From assembly GCA_009760885.1 (NCBI GenBank), contig CM019704.1, positions 16,531,929-16,595,928 of the forward strand: a DNA stretch of 64,000 nt. Reading direction: 5' to 3'. Within the stretch, counting starts at the first letter, position 1; each line of letters opens with the position of its first letter. The notes below the pieces were generated by a model that was given only the letters and a program-made list of their open reading frames with translations, was not told the origin of the DNA and did no database searches. This document shows, piece after piece, positions 20,930-31,984 of this stretch. This stretch comes from Achatina immaculata. Its lineage: Eukaryota; Mollusca; Gastropoda; Stylommatophora; Achatinidae. The position numbers and the translations under genes were made by a program.

Positions 20930-21330
20930 TGCTACAGACAATTACGCCAGCTTATAAAGTCAGAAACACATTTGCAACATACGATTAACCCAGTCAGAGT
21001 CAAATATGCGTTAGCAATACACGATTAAGGCGGTTAAGAGTCAAACATAAGTTGTAACATACGATTAATGCAGTCAAGAGTTAAATATACGCTTGCAACA
21101 TACGATTAAAGCAGTCAAGAGTTAAATATACGTTTGTAACATACTATTAAGGCAGTCAAGAGTTAAATACTCGTATACGTTTGCAACATATGATTAACCC
21201 AGTCAGCGTCAAATATGCGTTATCTATACACGATTAAGACAGTTAAGAGTCACATGTAAGCTTGCAAACATACGATTAAGCCAGTCAAGAGTCAAAAATT
21301 CACTACGCTGGTTTAGCCAGTCAAGATCAG
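20930..21330. repeat. Degenerate ~40-bp array, related to the 43-bp unit
   Basis: About eight units with CAGTCAAGAGTTAAATATAC and GTTTGCAACATACGATTAA. Core motifs (AGAGTC, ATATGCGTTTGC, ACA) align with the 43-bp unit upstream, so this may be an older, diverged wing of the same satellite. Confidence 0.7.
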
Positions 21331-21339
21331 AAGAATGCT

Positions 21340-22225
21340 TTACTACACACGGGGTTCCCTCTGTCCGTCTCCACTGCAAAAAAAATGCAATGCTCCCAGA
21401 ATCTTGGCACACATCACAAAACACACATTTTTTTTACCCTCGTCAGAAAAACGCTTCTAAAACACCCCCCGATCTGTAGACCTCGGTGTCCGCTCACCAG
21501 AATAACACAACACAATGCAGGTGAACTCACTCCGGCAAACGTGTTCCAGACACAGGAATTTTGTTCCAGGTCGGTACCGCTGTGAGGAACACGCCAGTCA
21601 TCCCCGCAGTTGTTAAGTGAGCGAGAAACAGTCAAGGCGGCAGGTGTGGAGGTTAAATTAGTCGCGGGCTGCCAGGCTGTGTGATTCAGGTCTGTCCAAC
21701 CCCCCCCCCCCCACCTTCCCCCCTTTCCAGACTCGGTTAATCTTGGGTAAACGCGCTCTGCTCTAATTCAGACGTATTAATAACGTTATCTCGGTGTAAT
21801 GTCAGTCGAGGTCACCAGGTAGGGGGCTCTGCCATTAACTCTTTTCTCGCCTCTTGTTTCCAAGTCTGAAAAAAACACACACACACGCACACACGACGGA
21901 GTGCAGGAGGAAAGCAGGCTGCCCTCACGAGAAAGTCGCTTGGAGACAGATTACAGCAGCCAATCAAGATGCAACAAACAGGGTACCAGGCACTACTATG
22001 TTAGGGAAAACAGCAAAGAAAATCTGACTGAAGTAAAGATACAACTAAAAACGATGTCTCTAAAAGAGAGGAAATGAGTATTATAGTGCTATATACACCC
22101 AATGCTACTGTTTGGTTGTTAAACTTGGACAATTAATAAATAAATAAGGAAACTGGAAGCAACAGATACCCTTGATAGGCGGGGAGGGGGGGGGGGGGGA
22201 ATGATGATATCCTCTGTTACGTTTC
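21340..22225. other. No gene recognised
   Basis: Holds a C run (21698-21711), a CA-rich microsatellite near 21872-21892 and a G run (22182-22199). No coding similarity. Confidence 0.4.
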
Positions 22226-22475
22226 ATGACAACGAAAAACTCAGTTATAAGAAAAAGTCAATCAAAACTTCTTGGACATGTCACGAGAAGACAGGACTTT
22301 AGAGAACTTGTCAGTGCCTGGAAAATTCAAGAGCAAAGAGGGGCCATAAAAAGGGGGGGGGGGATCTCAGCGGACTGTCCAAGTGGCATGGCAGGAGAAA
22401 AGGCATTTGACTTGCTCGGAAACACCAAGGACGGCGGCACAAGATGATGACGCATGATCGCCAACGACATCCTTC
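22226..22475 (+). mobile_element. LINE family A, C-terminal fragment, degraded
   Basis: The frame reads SQSKLLGHVTRRQDFRELV, then GKIQEQRG-like and GNTKDGGTR sequence, colinear with the LGHV...G.IEG.R...R end of family A proteins. A G run at 22352-22360 interrupts it. Confidence 0.55.
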
Positions 22476-22479
22476 ACGG

Positions 22480-23344
22480 TATGCCAGGAACGAAATACAA
22501 AGAACATCAGTGCAGAGTTTATTCTTGTTCACACTGTTTCATGAGATAAACAGATTCATGAGATATCAGACTTCCTGTATGTAAGACTGCGCTTAATGAT
22601 AGACACACGGTGAAGTTGACTTACAGTTAGATCAGTGTTTACCACTTGGGCGATAAGGCGCCCCCCCCCCCCACTTTCCCGTGGGCATTGTAAAAGTCCG
22701 GGGATGGGGGGGGGGGGGCGGTTAAAGAAAAAGGGTTGGGGGTGGAGGGGTGGGGAGAGAAGAAATGGTGGCAGTAAAAGGGGGCGGGGCGATGAGGGAA
22801 AACGAAGCAGCCAACAGGGGCAATATTACCTCCCTTTGATAGTCCAAAAGGTGTGAATGTGGCAGGCGCTTCAAAGGCCTTGATTGCGGGTAAAGATCCT
22901 AATATTAAGTGCCACCAGGGAATGTGTAGGCTGCCCATTGTGTGCCGTTTTTTTTGTTTTCAGAACGACGAAGTATCTATCACTGGCAGAACATCGTTTT
23001 TCAAAGCCCACATTTTAAAAAAAAATGTCAGAAGCCCCACGAGCAAAAGGCAATTGTAGACAATATGGTGTAGACAATATAGTGTAGACAATATAGTGTG
23101 GAACATCTGAAATATGGATTTATAAAAGCACCAAACAACCAAAAGCAACCATTGCGTCTATGTTAAAAAAAAAAAAAAAAAAAAACTTTTCAAACTGAGG
23201 CCACGTAACCTTCTAGGCTACTTGAAGATTTGAAGAAAATGACACTCCCATAAACTAGACAAGAACAGTGAAAAATAAAGCAGTAGGTGAGTTATGAATG
23301 TACTGCTTTATATTGTTTAATTGCTTTGCTAGCTGAAGTTTTTA
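22480..23344. other. No gene recognised; G-rich and C-rich runs
   Basis: C run at about 22661-22672 and a G-rich segment 22698-22790 with many runs of three or more G. A 16-bp TGTAGACAATATAGTG repeat occurs three times at about 23056-23100. A 20-base A run lies near 23165-23184. Confidence 0.5.
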
Positions 23345-23492
23345 GTTGTGCTATGCAACAGGCCAAAGAAAAAGAGGCAGACTGCGTGAAACTCTGAAGA
23401 GAACATTGTTAAGAGAGGTCAAATTAATAGGCATAAAAATCCCTTGATGAGGTTGAAAGACTCGCCGAAGACAGGAAAAATTGGCGAACTAC
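23345..23492 (+). mobile_element. LINE family C, 3' fragment (left hairpin arm)
   Basis: Encodes GRLRETLKRTLLREVKLIG, then EVERLAEDRKNW, the C-terminal end of LINE family C (compare 47735-48150 and 53068-53270). Positions 23404-23492 form the left arm of an inverted repeat with 23501-23588. Confidence 0.8.
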
Positions 23493-23500
23493 AATGCAAA

Positions 23501-23590
23501 GTAGTTCGCCAATTTTTCCTGTCTTCGGCGAGTCTTTCAACCTCATCAAAGGATTTTATGCCTGTCAATTTGGCCTGTCTTAACAATGAT
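23501..23590 (-). mobile_element. LINE family C, inverted partial copy (right hairpin arm)
   Basis: Reverse complement of 23404-23492 with about six differences in 89 positions, separated by only 8 bases (AATGCAAA). The right arm resembles the better LINE C copies at some sites where the left arm does not (GACAGGCATAAAATCC), so the arms have diverged or come from different copies. Confidence 0.85.
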
Positions 23591-24305
23591 CATCCTGTAT
23601 ACTTAATATGAAATGTCCAAAGACCAGAACTGTAAGGATTGAAAACGACAGAAAAACGTGTACAAACTGAGGAGAAAACATAGTCCAGAAGACCTGACTT
23701 AGGAAATGAGAAATGTTGACCATATGAGGACAGATAGAAAGAAACAAAAAAAAAAAAAAAAGAAAACAAAAATCAAATAACACACATGATGTCCAAATAA
23801 TAAACTGACTACGGGCGTTCATCTTAAGCTCCCATCTCACAGCACTGAATAACGGATCCATGGATCCACATTTTGTCTCCAAGCGCACAAGCAATCATTT
23901 AACAGCTACAACAGCTGCGCAGGATTAAGTGCACATTCATAAAGCACCCCTTCCCCGCCCTCTCCACCAAACTTTGCTGAGCTGACTTTTATGTCACATG
24001 TTGCTACCTTTTCCTTCAATGTGCGACCCCCCCCCCCCCCCCCCGGATCGTCCTAACGTTCCCATGTAAGTGGAACCGCCCCTTTTGGGAAATCTACTGA
24101 TTTCTGGCCTTAGTGTTTTAGTCCCAATATTCCGTTGTCAGTGAACGGATCGCGTTACACCTAGGAAAGGAAAACTTTAATCCTCTGTCTACCCGTCAGT
24201 GTTTCCTGTGTTGAGTAATTAATTCATGCAAAGAACGTTCTCAGAAAGCTCAGATAGAAGTCTCTGGAAATGACATGAACGACAGAAAAACGTAAGGGGT
24301 CGGTC
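23591..24305. other. No gene recognised
   Basis: A run near 23747-23761 and C run at 24027-24044. No supported feature. Confidence 0.4.
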
Positions 24306-24307
24306 TA

Positions 24308-24545
24308 CTTCCAACAGCTTAAGTACGGAAGAGACCGCGGGGCAGACAAAGAGAGAAGAGGACAAATGGACAGATGAAGAGACACGGAGAAAGAACACCA
24401 GCCCAGCTCATGTTCCAACACCGGGAATATGGAGTTGTGGAAGAGCATGGCCGTCAACAAGAGCATGGCTGTCAACAAGAGCATGGCCGTCAACAAGAGC
24501 ATGGCCGTCAACGCCATGTCGACATGGCACTGGACAAAAGCTGGC
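24308..24545 (+). mobile_element. LINE family A, 3' fragment with internal repeat
   Basis: Shares the decayed end of family A (GACAAAGAGAGAAGAGGA, GGAATATGGAGTTGTGGAAG, then CATGTCGACATGGCACTGG). Inside it an 18-bp unit, GAGCATGGCCGTCAACAA, is repeated four times (about 24445-24515), probably by local slippage after insertion. Confidence 0.7.
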
Positions 24546-25908
24546 AACGTCACGTCCGTTTCTGAGTTCCCTCTCTAACACTAAACAAAATCCCTTAAGC
24601 AATCCATTGAAAGAGAAGTTTAAACAACAAATCAGCGAAAATTTCATATCATAAACCCGCTCCTCAAGGGAAATAACCTCGGGGAGATTAGTTTTTTTTA
24701 ACTCATAAAAACCGATATTTTCATCTAAAAAAGTGCAGGTTATGACTTAAACAAAAGTTTTAGAATGACGCAGAGGGTGCTCTGTACCAACAGCGACCTA
24801 GCGAAATAATTAACACAAACAAACAGGAAGATTCCACTTGCCCTTCCCGTTTCCATAATCAGCTTCGACCTTCATCTAGCATATGCCCTGTCTTTTTTTT
24901 TTTTTTGCTTTTTTTTTAAACCGACAAGCACTCAAGGGAGATCGCTGTACCTGGTCACACCGTGTTCCTGTGAATTCTCTATTGAAGCAGGTCACAATGA
25001 TCTTCTTCAGAATTACGCTTCACGTGCCAGTGGCTAAAAGTGGCACGGTTTTCCTTGTTACTCTTATCCCTTTAAATAAGTAAACCCACATAAAGAGCAC
25101 AGGCCACTGAGGCAGTCAAAATCAGAAAGAAAGAAAAAAAAACCTGCTTGATTATAATTTATTCTGTCACTGGTTTCGGGAAGGAAAGCAGTGGGTGGAT
25201 CGTTGAAACATTACAATGGAAGGTGTGACCGTTCTAGTTGGCAACCCGTGTTTCTGTGGGGAGAGTCCATTTTGATATTACTACGATGATAGAGGTGGCG
25301 GTATTTTTGAAGGGAAGTATTAAAAGTTTTTTGAAGCTTCCGTCCAATCCCACTAACAGTTATTGTGTGTAGTATCTGGACTTGAGAAACTGGTTTTGCA
25401 TGCCACTAAAAAAAAAAAAAAAACTGTCTGGGCGCTGGGTACCGTGGGTTCGCCAGCACTGCGTCGGGCTAAGACAGCAGTTCCTTCCCACCCACCCCCG
25501 CCTCCCTTACGTGGCGCCACCAGTTGGGCAATAATAGTGTCTACCTGGAAATGAAGGTTGCCAACTGAAACTTGGACTATTCCTTCCCAATACATGTGCC
25601 TCAAGACGTGGTCGGACTATTTCCTTTGCTGTCTCCTTCTCCATGCCTTGTTATCTTTACGCCATAGAAAGTAGTCCTCATCAGCAACCGTTTGAACCTT
25701 CTTAGTAACAAGCAATGAAGAAATATTATGAGGGATATACTCCGCTTTTTCAAACCAACATAAACAGGATTTATAATTTTTTTTTATAATCAAGTCTTCC
25801 GAATTTAAAAGTACAAAGCTAGGATGCATTATCTTTAAAAAAATAGTAATAATCATTCAAAAGCAAGGGAAGAATGGTTAAAATTGTTATGAATTCGTAA
25901 ACTGACCT
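24546..25908. other. No gene recognised
   Basis: T runs near 24893-24906 and A runs near 25410-25423. Short open frames only. Confidence 0.4.
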
Positions 25909-26046
25909 GGATGATTCATATATTTGCGTTGGATGATTCATATATTTGCGTTGGATGATTCATATATTTGCATTGGATGATTCATATATTTGCGTTGGAT
26001 GATTCATATATTTGCGTTGGATGATTCATATATTTGCGTTGGATGA
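25909..26046. repeat. 22-bp minisatellite, 6 copies
   Basis: Units start at 25909, 25931, 25953, 25975, 25997 and 26019 and read GGATGATTCATATATTTGCG plus TT; a partial seventh (GGATGATCCAT) closes it. One unit has GCATT for GCGTT. Confidence 0.95.
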
Positions 26047-27117
26047 TCCATGAACACAGAGCTTGATTATCGTACGGCCAGCACTTAAAAAAAAATATTT
26101 ACCTTTAAAAGGGGACTTCGTAATCCAAAACCAGTGAAACGCTATTAAATACAACCTCCCGTATAAAGTGGGAACCTTATAGATCACCGGTGACACGAGA
26201 TACAACCGTCCATGGGAAAAGTCCTATACAAGTTTACACGAAACTGATTAGCTACGCCCCGTTGATCAGCGGACATAGTCCTCAGGTCGTGAGAACGCAT
26301 AGATGATATCTTTCTTACATTCAAAAGACGTAAGCTTATGGACGAACTAGGGTGACTGTGTCTAAACTTACAGGTCATTGGCAAGATGTGGCAAGTCTTT
26401 GAATAATAGCTTCAGAACACGTTCATGCCACGGGCGGAAAGGTTTCCTACTGGCTTGACTTGTTAACGTCTCTTTTATCATCAGTTCAGATCCACGGCGC
26501 GGTGTGACCGTGAAACAGCCGTAAGCTGTGTGACGTGAAGCAGCCGTAAACTGTGTGACGTGAAACAGCCGTAAACGTATCTCCGCTACGTAATAATGCA
26601 ATCTATTTTTTCCGCTACAAAAGTATGCCAGCGACTAGTCCAATACAAAATTAAGGTCTACATAAGACGCGCCTATGTGATTTTCAAACACAGCCTAACC
26701 TGTATTTTAATTAATAAGGCACTGTACACGGCTAGAACCTTCAATGAATACAGAGTGTGTGTTTATTTTCTTCTTTTTTTTTCTCCAACTAATGATGTAT
26801 CAGAGGGGTTAAAAAAATCCCAAAGATTAAATAAATAAATAAAATCCAAATCAAAGGAATTAAAGAAATTCTGAGAATGTAATCAACAAAACTATAATAC
26901 TATAATTATAATACAGTTATCAGCAAAACAAAGGAAACTTAGCGAAGTTATTTGTCGATATCAAGAATAAATTTTCACAGAAGGCTGAACTTTATCTTCC
27001 AAAAGGGAAGAACTGGACGCGTAGACATTCTGCCTGACCCTCAACTCTCAGCTTTTGTTCAAAGTCCGTCATTCAGCCTCTGAAAACGCCACTGTCATTC
27101 TTCTTTCGTGGCAGCCA
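26047..27117. other. No gene recognised; short GTGACGTGAA repeat
   Basis: At 26515-26580 a ~25-bp unit with GTGACGTGAA and CAGCCGTAAA occurs two to three times. Otherwise no supported feature. Confidence 0.45.
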
Positions 27118-27362
27118 TTTTATGCCACAGAGGCATCCATGACGTTAGTCTCCATATTTTCCTTGACCTGTCGGAATATTACAGAGTGATGTGACCAGCA
27201 TCTAAGCCTGGTTATTTCTCTCTCCACATTTTCAAAACAAGACAGGTACCCAATTTCTACATCTGGGTGGCTGGGGGGGGGGGGGGGCCACCGCTGGCCG
27301 GATTCGAACCACTGATCTTCGTCGTGAGAGGCTAGTGCACTACCGAATGTCACTCCGGCGCC
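27118..27362 (-). mobile_element. tRNA-headed SINE
   Basis: On the minus strand, GCGCCGGAGTGACATTCGGT carries a box A-like stretch, and GTGGTTCGAATCCGG is a good match to box B (27300-27311 region). The body follows with CAGCCACCCAGATG, GAAATTGGGTACC and CAGGTCAAGGAAAATATGG. A poly-C/G run (27276-27290) lies between head and body. Related copies: 6135-6400 and 51270-51402. Confidence 0.8.
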
Positions 27363-27399
27363 GTAGCATTACACAAAAACAAAGTTCAGGACAATTCCT

Positions 27400-27628
27400 G
27401 AGAAGTGGAAAAATTGGAACACACTATAGCAACTGGAAAAACTGAGGAAAGAAGAGACAGGAAGAGAGAGAGAGAGAGAAAGAGGGAGAAGTTACTGGAT
27501 GGGCTGCCAGTCTGGCCAGGAAGAAAGTCACCGGCGGATCTCATAATCAAGTCTAAAGACAGGGAATTGTGGAGAGAAATGATCGCCTACGCCACGCGGC
27601 ACGGCACTCAGAAAGAACCGCACTAAAT
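27400..27628 (+). mobile_element. LINE family A, 3' fragment
   Basis: The frame reads KDRELWREMIAYATRHGT, the carboxy terminus of family A, after a purine-rich (GA)n-interrupted section (27460-27485) that replaces the GK..GKR..GR segment. 5'-truncated. Confidence 0.75.
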
Positions 27629-27689
27629 ATGAACTGATCCAATTTTACATATAACCTTTTACCCTAAACAAAACTAAAAATCTGTACGT

Positions 27690-27785
27690 TCTTGACTCGA
27701 GTTGACAGTACTTTACTCGAGTTGACAGTACTTTACTCCAGTTGACAGTACTTTACTCTAGCTAACAGTACTTTACTTGAGTACA
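27690..27785. repeat. 20-bp minisatellite, 4-5 copies
   Basis: ACTCGAGTTGACAGTACTTT with small variants (ACTCCAG, ACTCTAGCTAAC). Confidence 0.9.
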
Positions 27786-27837
27786 TACTGATATTTAGCC
27801 CAAGTACGTGGACAGCGCGATAAATCAGTTATCAAGA

Positions 27838-27905
27838 TCGGAGAAACATAGCTGGCCAAGACCCTATCCCTCTTCTACGAGACACTCCTTGAAACAGGCT
27901 AATGT
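27838..27905 (-). mobile_element. R1 interspersed repeat, small fragment
   Basis: CATAGCTGGCCAAGACCCTA and GAAACAGGCTAATG match the same part of R1 seen at 3320-3390 and 32050-32105. Confidence 0.45.
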
Positions 27906-28035
27906 TATACTTCAGGGTGCCTAAAAAAGACTTGTTGGGACAGCATGACGAGGGCGACCGCTAAATATCCTCATTTCTTGGGATCCGTAACTCATCCTAA
28001 AACATCCGTTACCAACACTTGGATTGAACATGATC

Positions 28036-28444
28036 GTGGTGTGTTCTCTACAAAGACAAGAAGTGGTGTGTCCTCTACACAGACAAGAAGTGGTGTGTCC
28101 TCTACACAAACAAGAAGTGGTGTGTCCTCTACACAGACAAGAAGTGGTGTGTTCTCTACAAAGAGAAGAAGTGGTGTGTCCTCTACAAAGACAAGAAGTG
28201 GTGTGTCCTCTACACAGACAAGAAGTGGTGTGTCCTCTACAAAAAGTGGTGTGTCCTCTTCAAAGACAAGAAGTGGTGTGTCCTCTACAAAAAGTGGTGT
28301 GTCCTCTACAAAGACAAGAAGTGGTGTGTCCTCTACAAAAAGTGGTGTGTCCTCTTCAAAGACAAGAAGTGGTGTGTCCTCTACAAAAAGTGGTGTGTCC
28401 TCTACAAAGACAAAAAGTGGTGTGTCCTCTACAAAGACAAGAAT
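28036..28444. repeat. 27/21-bp minisatellite with dimer structure
   Basis: The long unit is TCCTCTACAAAGACAAGAAG plus TGGTGTG; the short unit lacks six bases (TCCTCTACAAAAAGTGGTGT). The left half is all long units; the right half alternates long and short (48-bp dimer). All length changes are multiples of three, so a 171-codon frame crosses the array, but no domain is recognisable. Confidence 0.92.
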
Positions 28445-29384
28445 TCCCAGCTCCAGGTAGTCCTGAAGATGTTAGTTATGAAAAAAAAAAAACAACAGCA
28501 ACAACAAAGAAAGCATTCACCAGTACCTGACCCTGAACAAGGTGATGTCCACAGCGTCTGACTGACATCTTTCTTCAAACACACTTAATCTGATGTTTGA
28601 AAAAGGACGCCGGTGAACAACAGAAGCCATCCATCCTTACACTCGAGAGAACTCCAGCTGAATAACCAGCCCATCAGGTCAAAGCAGTGCACAGCTCTCC
28701 AGCAATGAAAGGACTATAAAGGGACAGAGATAAGACTAAAAGGGACAGAGATAAGACTAAGGAACTAGAACAAGTGTTCTTTCATTCAGAATATGGTAAG
28801 TGCTAACACAAAACACACGGACGGAAAATATTCCCAGTAAGACTGGATAGACAGATATAAGGCCAGAGTAAAATAGTATGAAGGAAGGAAATATATTGGT
28901 CTGATGTGCTGTGTGTAAATTTGGAATGAAAATGATAATATGACACACTTAATGAAGCGAAACAAAAGATTTTTTTTTAAATCTCGGCATTTTTACAGTC
29001 ACTAACCCACTTTTCTTTGCTCTCAAATCAGGCATAAAAGTGTATATTTAAAACAAAAATGGTTTCTAACGAGAACATGTGCTTTTCCTTCACACACCGA
29101 CAAGTGTGCGCAGCACAATCTGGTGTGGTTCACTTTGCACACTGGCATTCTTGACCTTGAAGAACGGCCATACTCTGCTGCAGGCCTAGAGATGGGTCTC
29201 CTTGCATTCGGGACACTCCCATACGTGCTCAGCCTTTAACTTCAGTGTTGTTCGTAGTGTGTGCTGGGTGGTACATTGACATAATGCAAGCGTCGTATGA
29301 TCACGGCATCCGAAGTTCAGGGAAGGTAAACATAAGGGAACAATCATTTGGCGAAATAAATCCAGCCAGCTGACATAATAAAGA
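28445..29384. other. No gene recognised
   Basis: A 22-bp AAGGGACAGAGATAAGACTA repeat occurs twice at about 28717-28760. Otherwise AT-rich. Confidence 0.4.
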
Positions 29385-29605
29385 GACTCGGAAGTGTGGA
29401 GAGGCTGATAGAAGAAGTCCTAGTGCCTGGCAAAAGAGAAGAGGGACGACCTCGTCACGGGTGGACTCGGGACATCATGCAAAGTCTGAATATGTCAATG
29501 CGAAAGGATAGTCAACTTGCGCAAGACCGCTTTGCATTCAGGGAGGCAGTGGGAGGGACAACGTTCTGGAAAGGACAAGTCACACGAAGGAGGTTGATAG
29601 AACAC
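29385..29605 (+). mobile_element. LINE C-terminal fragment (family D/E type)
   Basis: Reads VPGKREEGRPRHGWTRDIM, then QLAQDRFAFREAV: the GKR..GRPR..W..DI and L A.DR..(F/W)R pattern of LINE C-termini. It is not close to the clean family D copies here, so the family is uncertain. Confidence 0.6.
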
Positions 29606-29624
29606 GAAAATCCTGTTTAAGATA

Positions 29625-29945
29625 TCCTAGAAAATGTACTTTCATCTCTGCTATCCTAGACAATGTATTTTCATCTCTTCATCTCTGCTATCCTAGAAAA
29701 TGTACTTTCATCTTTGCCATCCTAGAAAATGTACGTTCATATCTGCCATCCTAGAAAATGTACTTTCATTTCTGCTTTCTTAGTCTGCTATCCTAGAAAA
29801 TGTAATTTTATCTCTGCTATCCTAGAAAATGTACTTTCATCTCTGCTATCCTAGAAAATTTACTTTCATCTTTGCTAAACTATAAAATGTACTTTCATCT
29901 CTGCCATCCTAGAAAATGTACTTTCATCTCTGTGCCATTCCAGAA
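29625..29945. repeat. 29-bp minisatellite, about 10 copies
   Basis: CCTAGAAAATGTACTTTCAT followed by CTCTGCTAT, with several partial deletions (a 16-bp one near 29655) and substitutions. Confidence 0.9.
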
Positions 29946-30904
29946 AGAAAGAAAAAAAAAATTCCTAAAAGCAATGCCAACTTAAACTGCGGCCAACCGT
30001 TTCTGAGAGCACGCTAATACATCACGTGATACGCAAAGATGAAAAATAACTTTTACCTTGTACCTTATCATTTCCATACCTGACCTCGTCACAACCAAGC
30101 ATCGATATCTTCTTACCTGTAAAACTGTTCGCTAACACGAAACGGCTCGAAGTGAGATCAATAAACGATAACGCAACAAAGCGAGCGGGGGCCCCCAATC
30201 AATGTTTCTTACCTCGCGCTATTTGCACAAACTCGCTACAGGATCCGTGCAACGCCTAACAAATATTTACCTGTGTAGGTTTTTTAAAAGGTGTCAAAAT
30301 ATGTACTTAAATATTTGCTTCTAGAAAAATCTTTCATCCGGGCAGTTAAGTACTTCATCTTTCAATAAAATATTACACGGTACGTGGTATATCGCTCTAT
30401 AGCATGTTTCAGAAACACCATTGCAGATAAACATAATATGTATCGTTAGTTAATGGAAGAACAATAATAGTTTAACATAACAGTATTTATGTGCAGGATG
30501 TGGTAAAATTAGAACAATAGTCGAGGGAAAAGTTCAAGGAAAAACATATAAAAGGAGGGGGGAGGGGTAATATAGACCGATATATCTATAAATCGTCATG
30601 ACTTTGGCAAGCCCAAAGTGATTTTGTTCGGATTTCTTGATTTCGTCGCTTTCTGATCGTCCAAGCCCGCAAAGAGATAGGCACAATTCTGAAAAACTTG
30701 TTGGTGCAAGTTTAAGTAAGTGCTATCAAAAGTGGGAAGAAGATTTTATGAAAATGGTTCACAGATCAACAATCCCCTTGTTATGTACTACAGTACTACT
30801 AGAGTCTGTCCTCTAGTACTGTAGTACTATCTCCCCTATTACACCACCAGCCCAGCCCCCCGCCCCCTACATTGGCCTATTGTAAATAAATCTGCTCAAG
30901 CATC
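29946..30904. other. No gene recognised; short hairpin at 30785-30827
   Basis: Left arm 30785-30804 (GTACTACAGTACTACTAGAG) and right arm 30811-30827 pair with a 3-base bulge around a TCTGTC loop. Remainder AT-rich. Confidence 0.5.
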
Positions 30905-31165
30905 TGACATTCAATACAACAATACAAATGGTATTCAGTACAATACATATGGCACTCAATAAAACAATACAAATGATATTCAATACAATACATATGACAT
31001 TCAATACAACAAAACATATGATATTCAATACACTACATATGACATTCAACACAACAATACATATGGTATTCAATACAATACATATGACATTCAATACAAC
31101 AATACATATGATATTCAATACAACAATACATGTGACATTCAATACAACAAAACACGTGACATCCA
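30905..31165. repeat. 24/21-bp alternating minisatellite
   Basis: Distances between successive ATTCAATAC-type motifs run 24, 21, 24, 21, 24, 21, 24, 21, 24, 24, 24. This is a strict 45-bp dimer repeated four times, then plain 24-bp units. The unit core is CATATGACATTCAATACAAC. Confidence 0.93.
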
Positions 31166-31984
31166 GTACAAATCACTAAGTCCGAAATCACTAATACATA
31201 AAATTTCACCTCACAATTAACCACCACAACAACATACAAACTAGCACCGACAATCAACATTATTAATCAATAATGGAAGAGCAACAAACGAACAGACCAA
31301 TGAAAACCGCAAAACAACAGTTCCGTCTCTTTTAGTCCACGTATTTTTCTCCGGCTCTCTCCGCATATCCTGAGAAACACTGGAGTTCCCCCCTCAGCCT
31401 CCGGGAATGAGATCCACTGTTATCACTTGCGATATCGACTAACAGTATTTGCCGTTATTTCCATCAACACTTCTTCTCCGCCTACTTTATTTGCTGAACA
31501 AATACAACAATCCCAGCGCACTCTCGGAAACAGCCGCTTTTTTCTATATAATTACAGTATGTACACAGTACTAACTCACTGTTTTCTATGACATCTATCG
31601 ACCACGAGAATGCCCGCTTACATCTTTAGGGATCTTATAGAGAATTCAGGATCGTCCACTTTGAGGGGAAGAGGGGGTTGTGCCCAATTTACGTATAAAA
31701 GCTCTGGTGGACCAAATGTCTTTACACTTTACATTCATTGTTCATCTTCATTTCTCATCCCCGTCTTCTTTCGAGTCTTAGAGACCACGGAATTTTTTTT
31801 TCTTCCCCTTTGTGATGAAAATATCCAGGTCCCTTTCTCAGAACATAGTGAGTCCAGTTTTAGGGCTCGCCTGAACATAGACAGTCTAGTTTTAAGGCTT
31901 GTCTGAATATAGACAGTCTAGTTTTATATTTCGTCTGCTACTACTGGTTATTTATATTTTTGTTTACTGTAGAGCAGAGGGTCA
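31166..31984. other. No gene recognised
   Basis: Short direct repeat near 31850-31930 (ACAGTCTAGTTTTA, two to three copies). No coding similarity. Confidence 0.4.

Noticed and set aside
27118..27362. Host tRNA gene on the minus strand
   Set aside because: The head continues into a SINE body shared with two other loci, so it is a retroposon.
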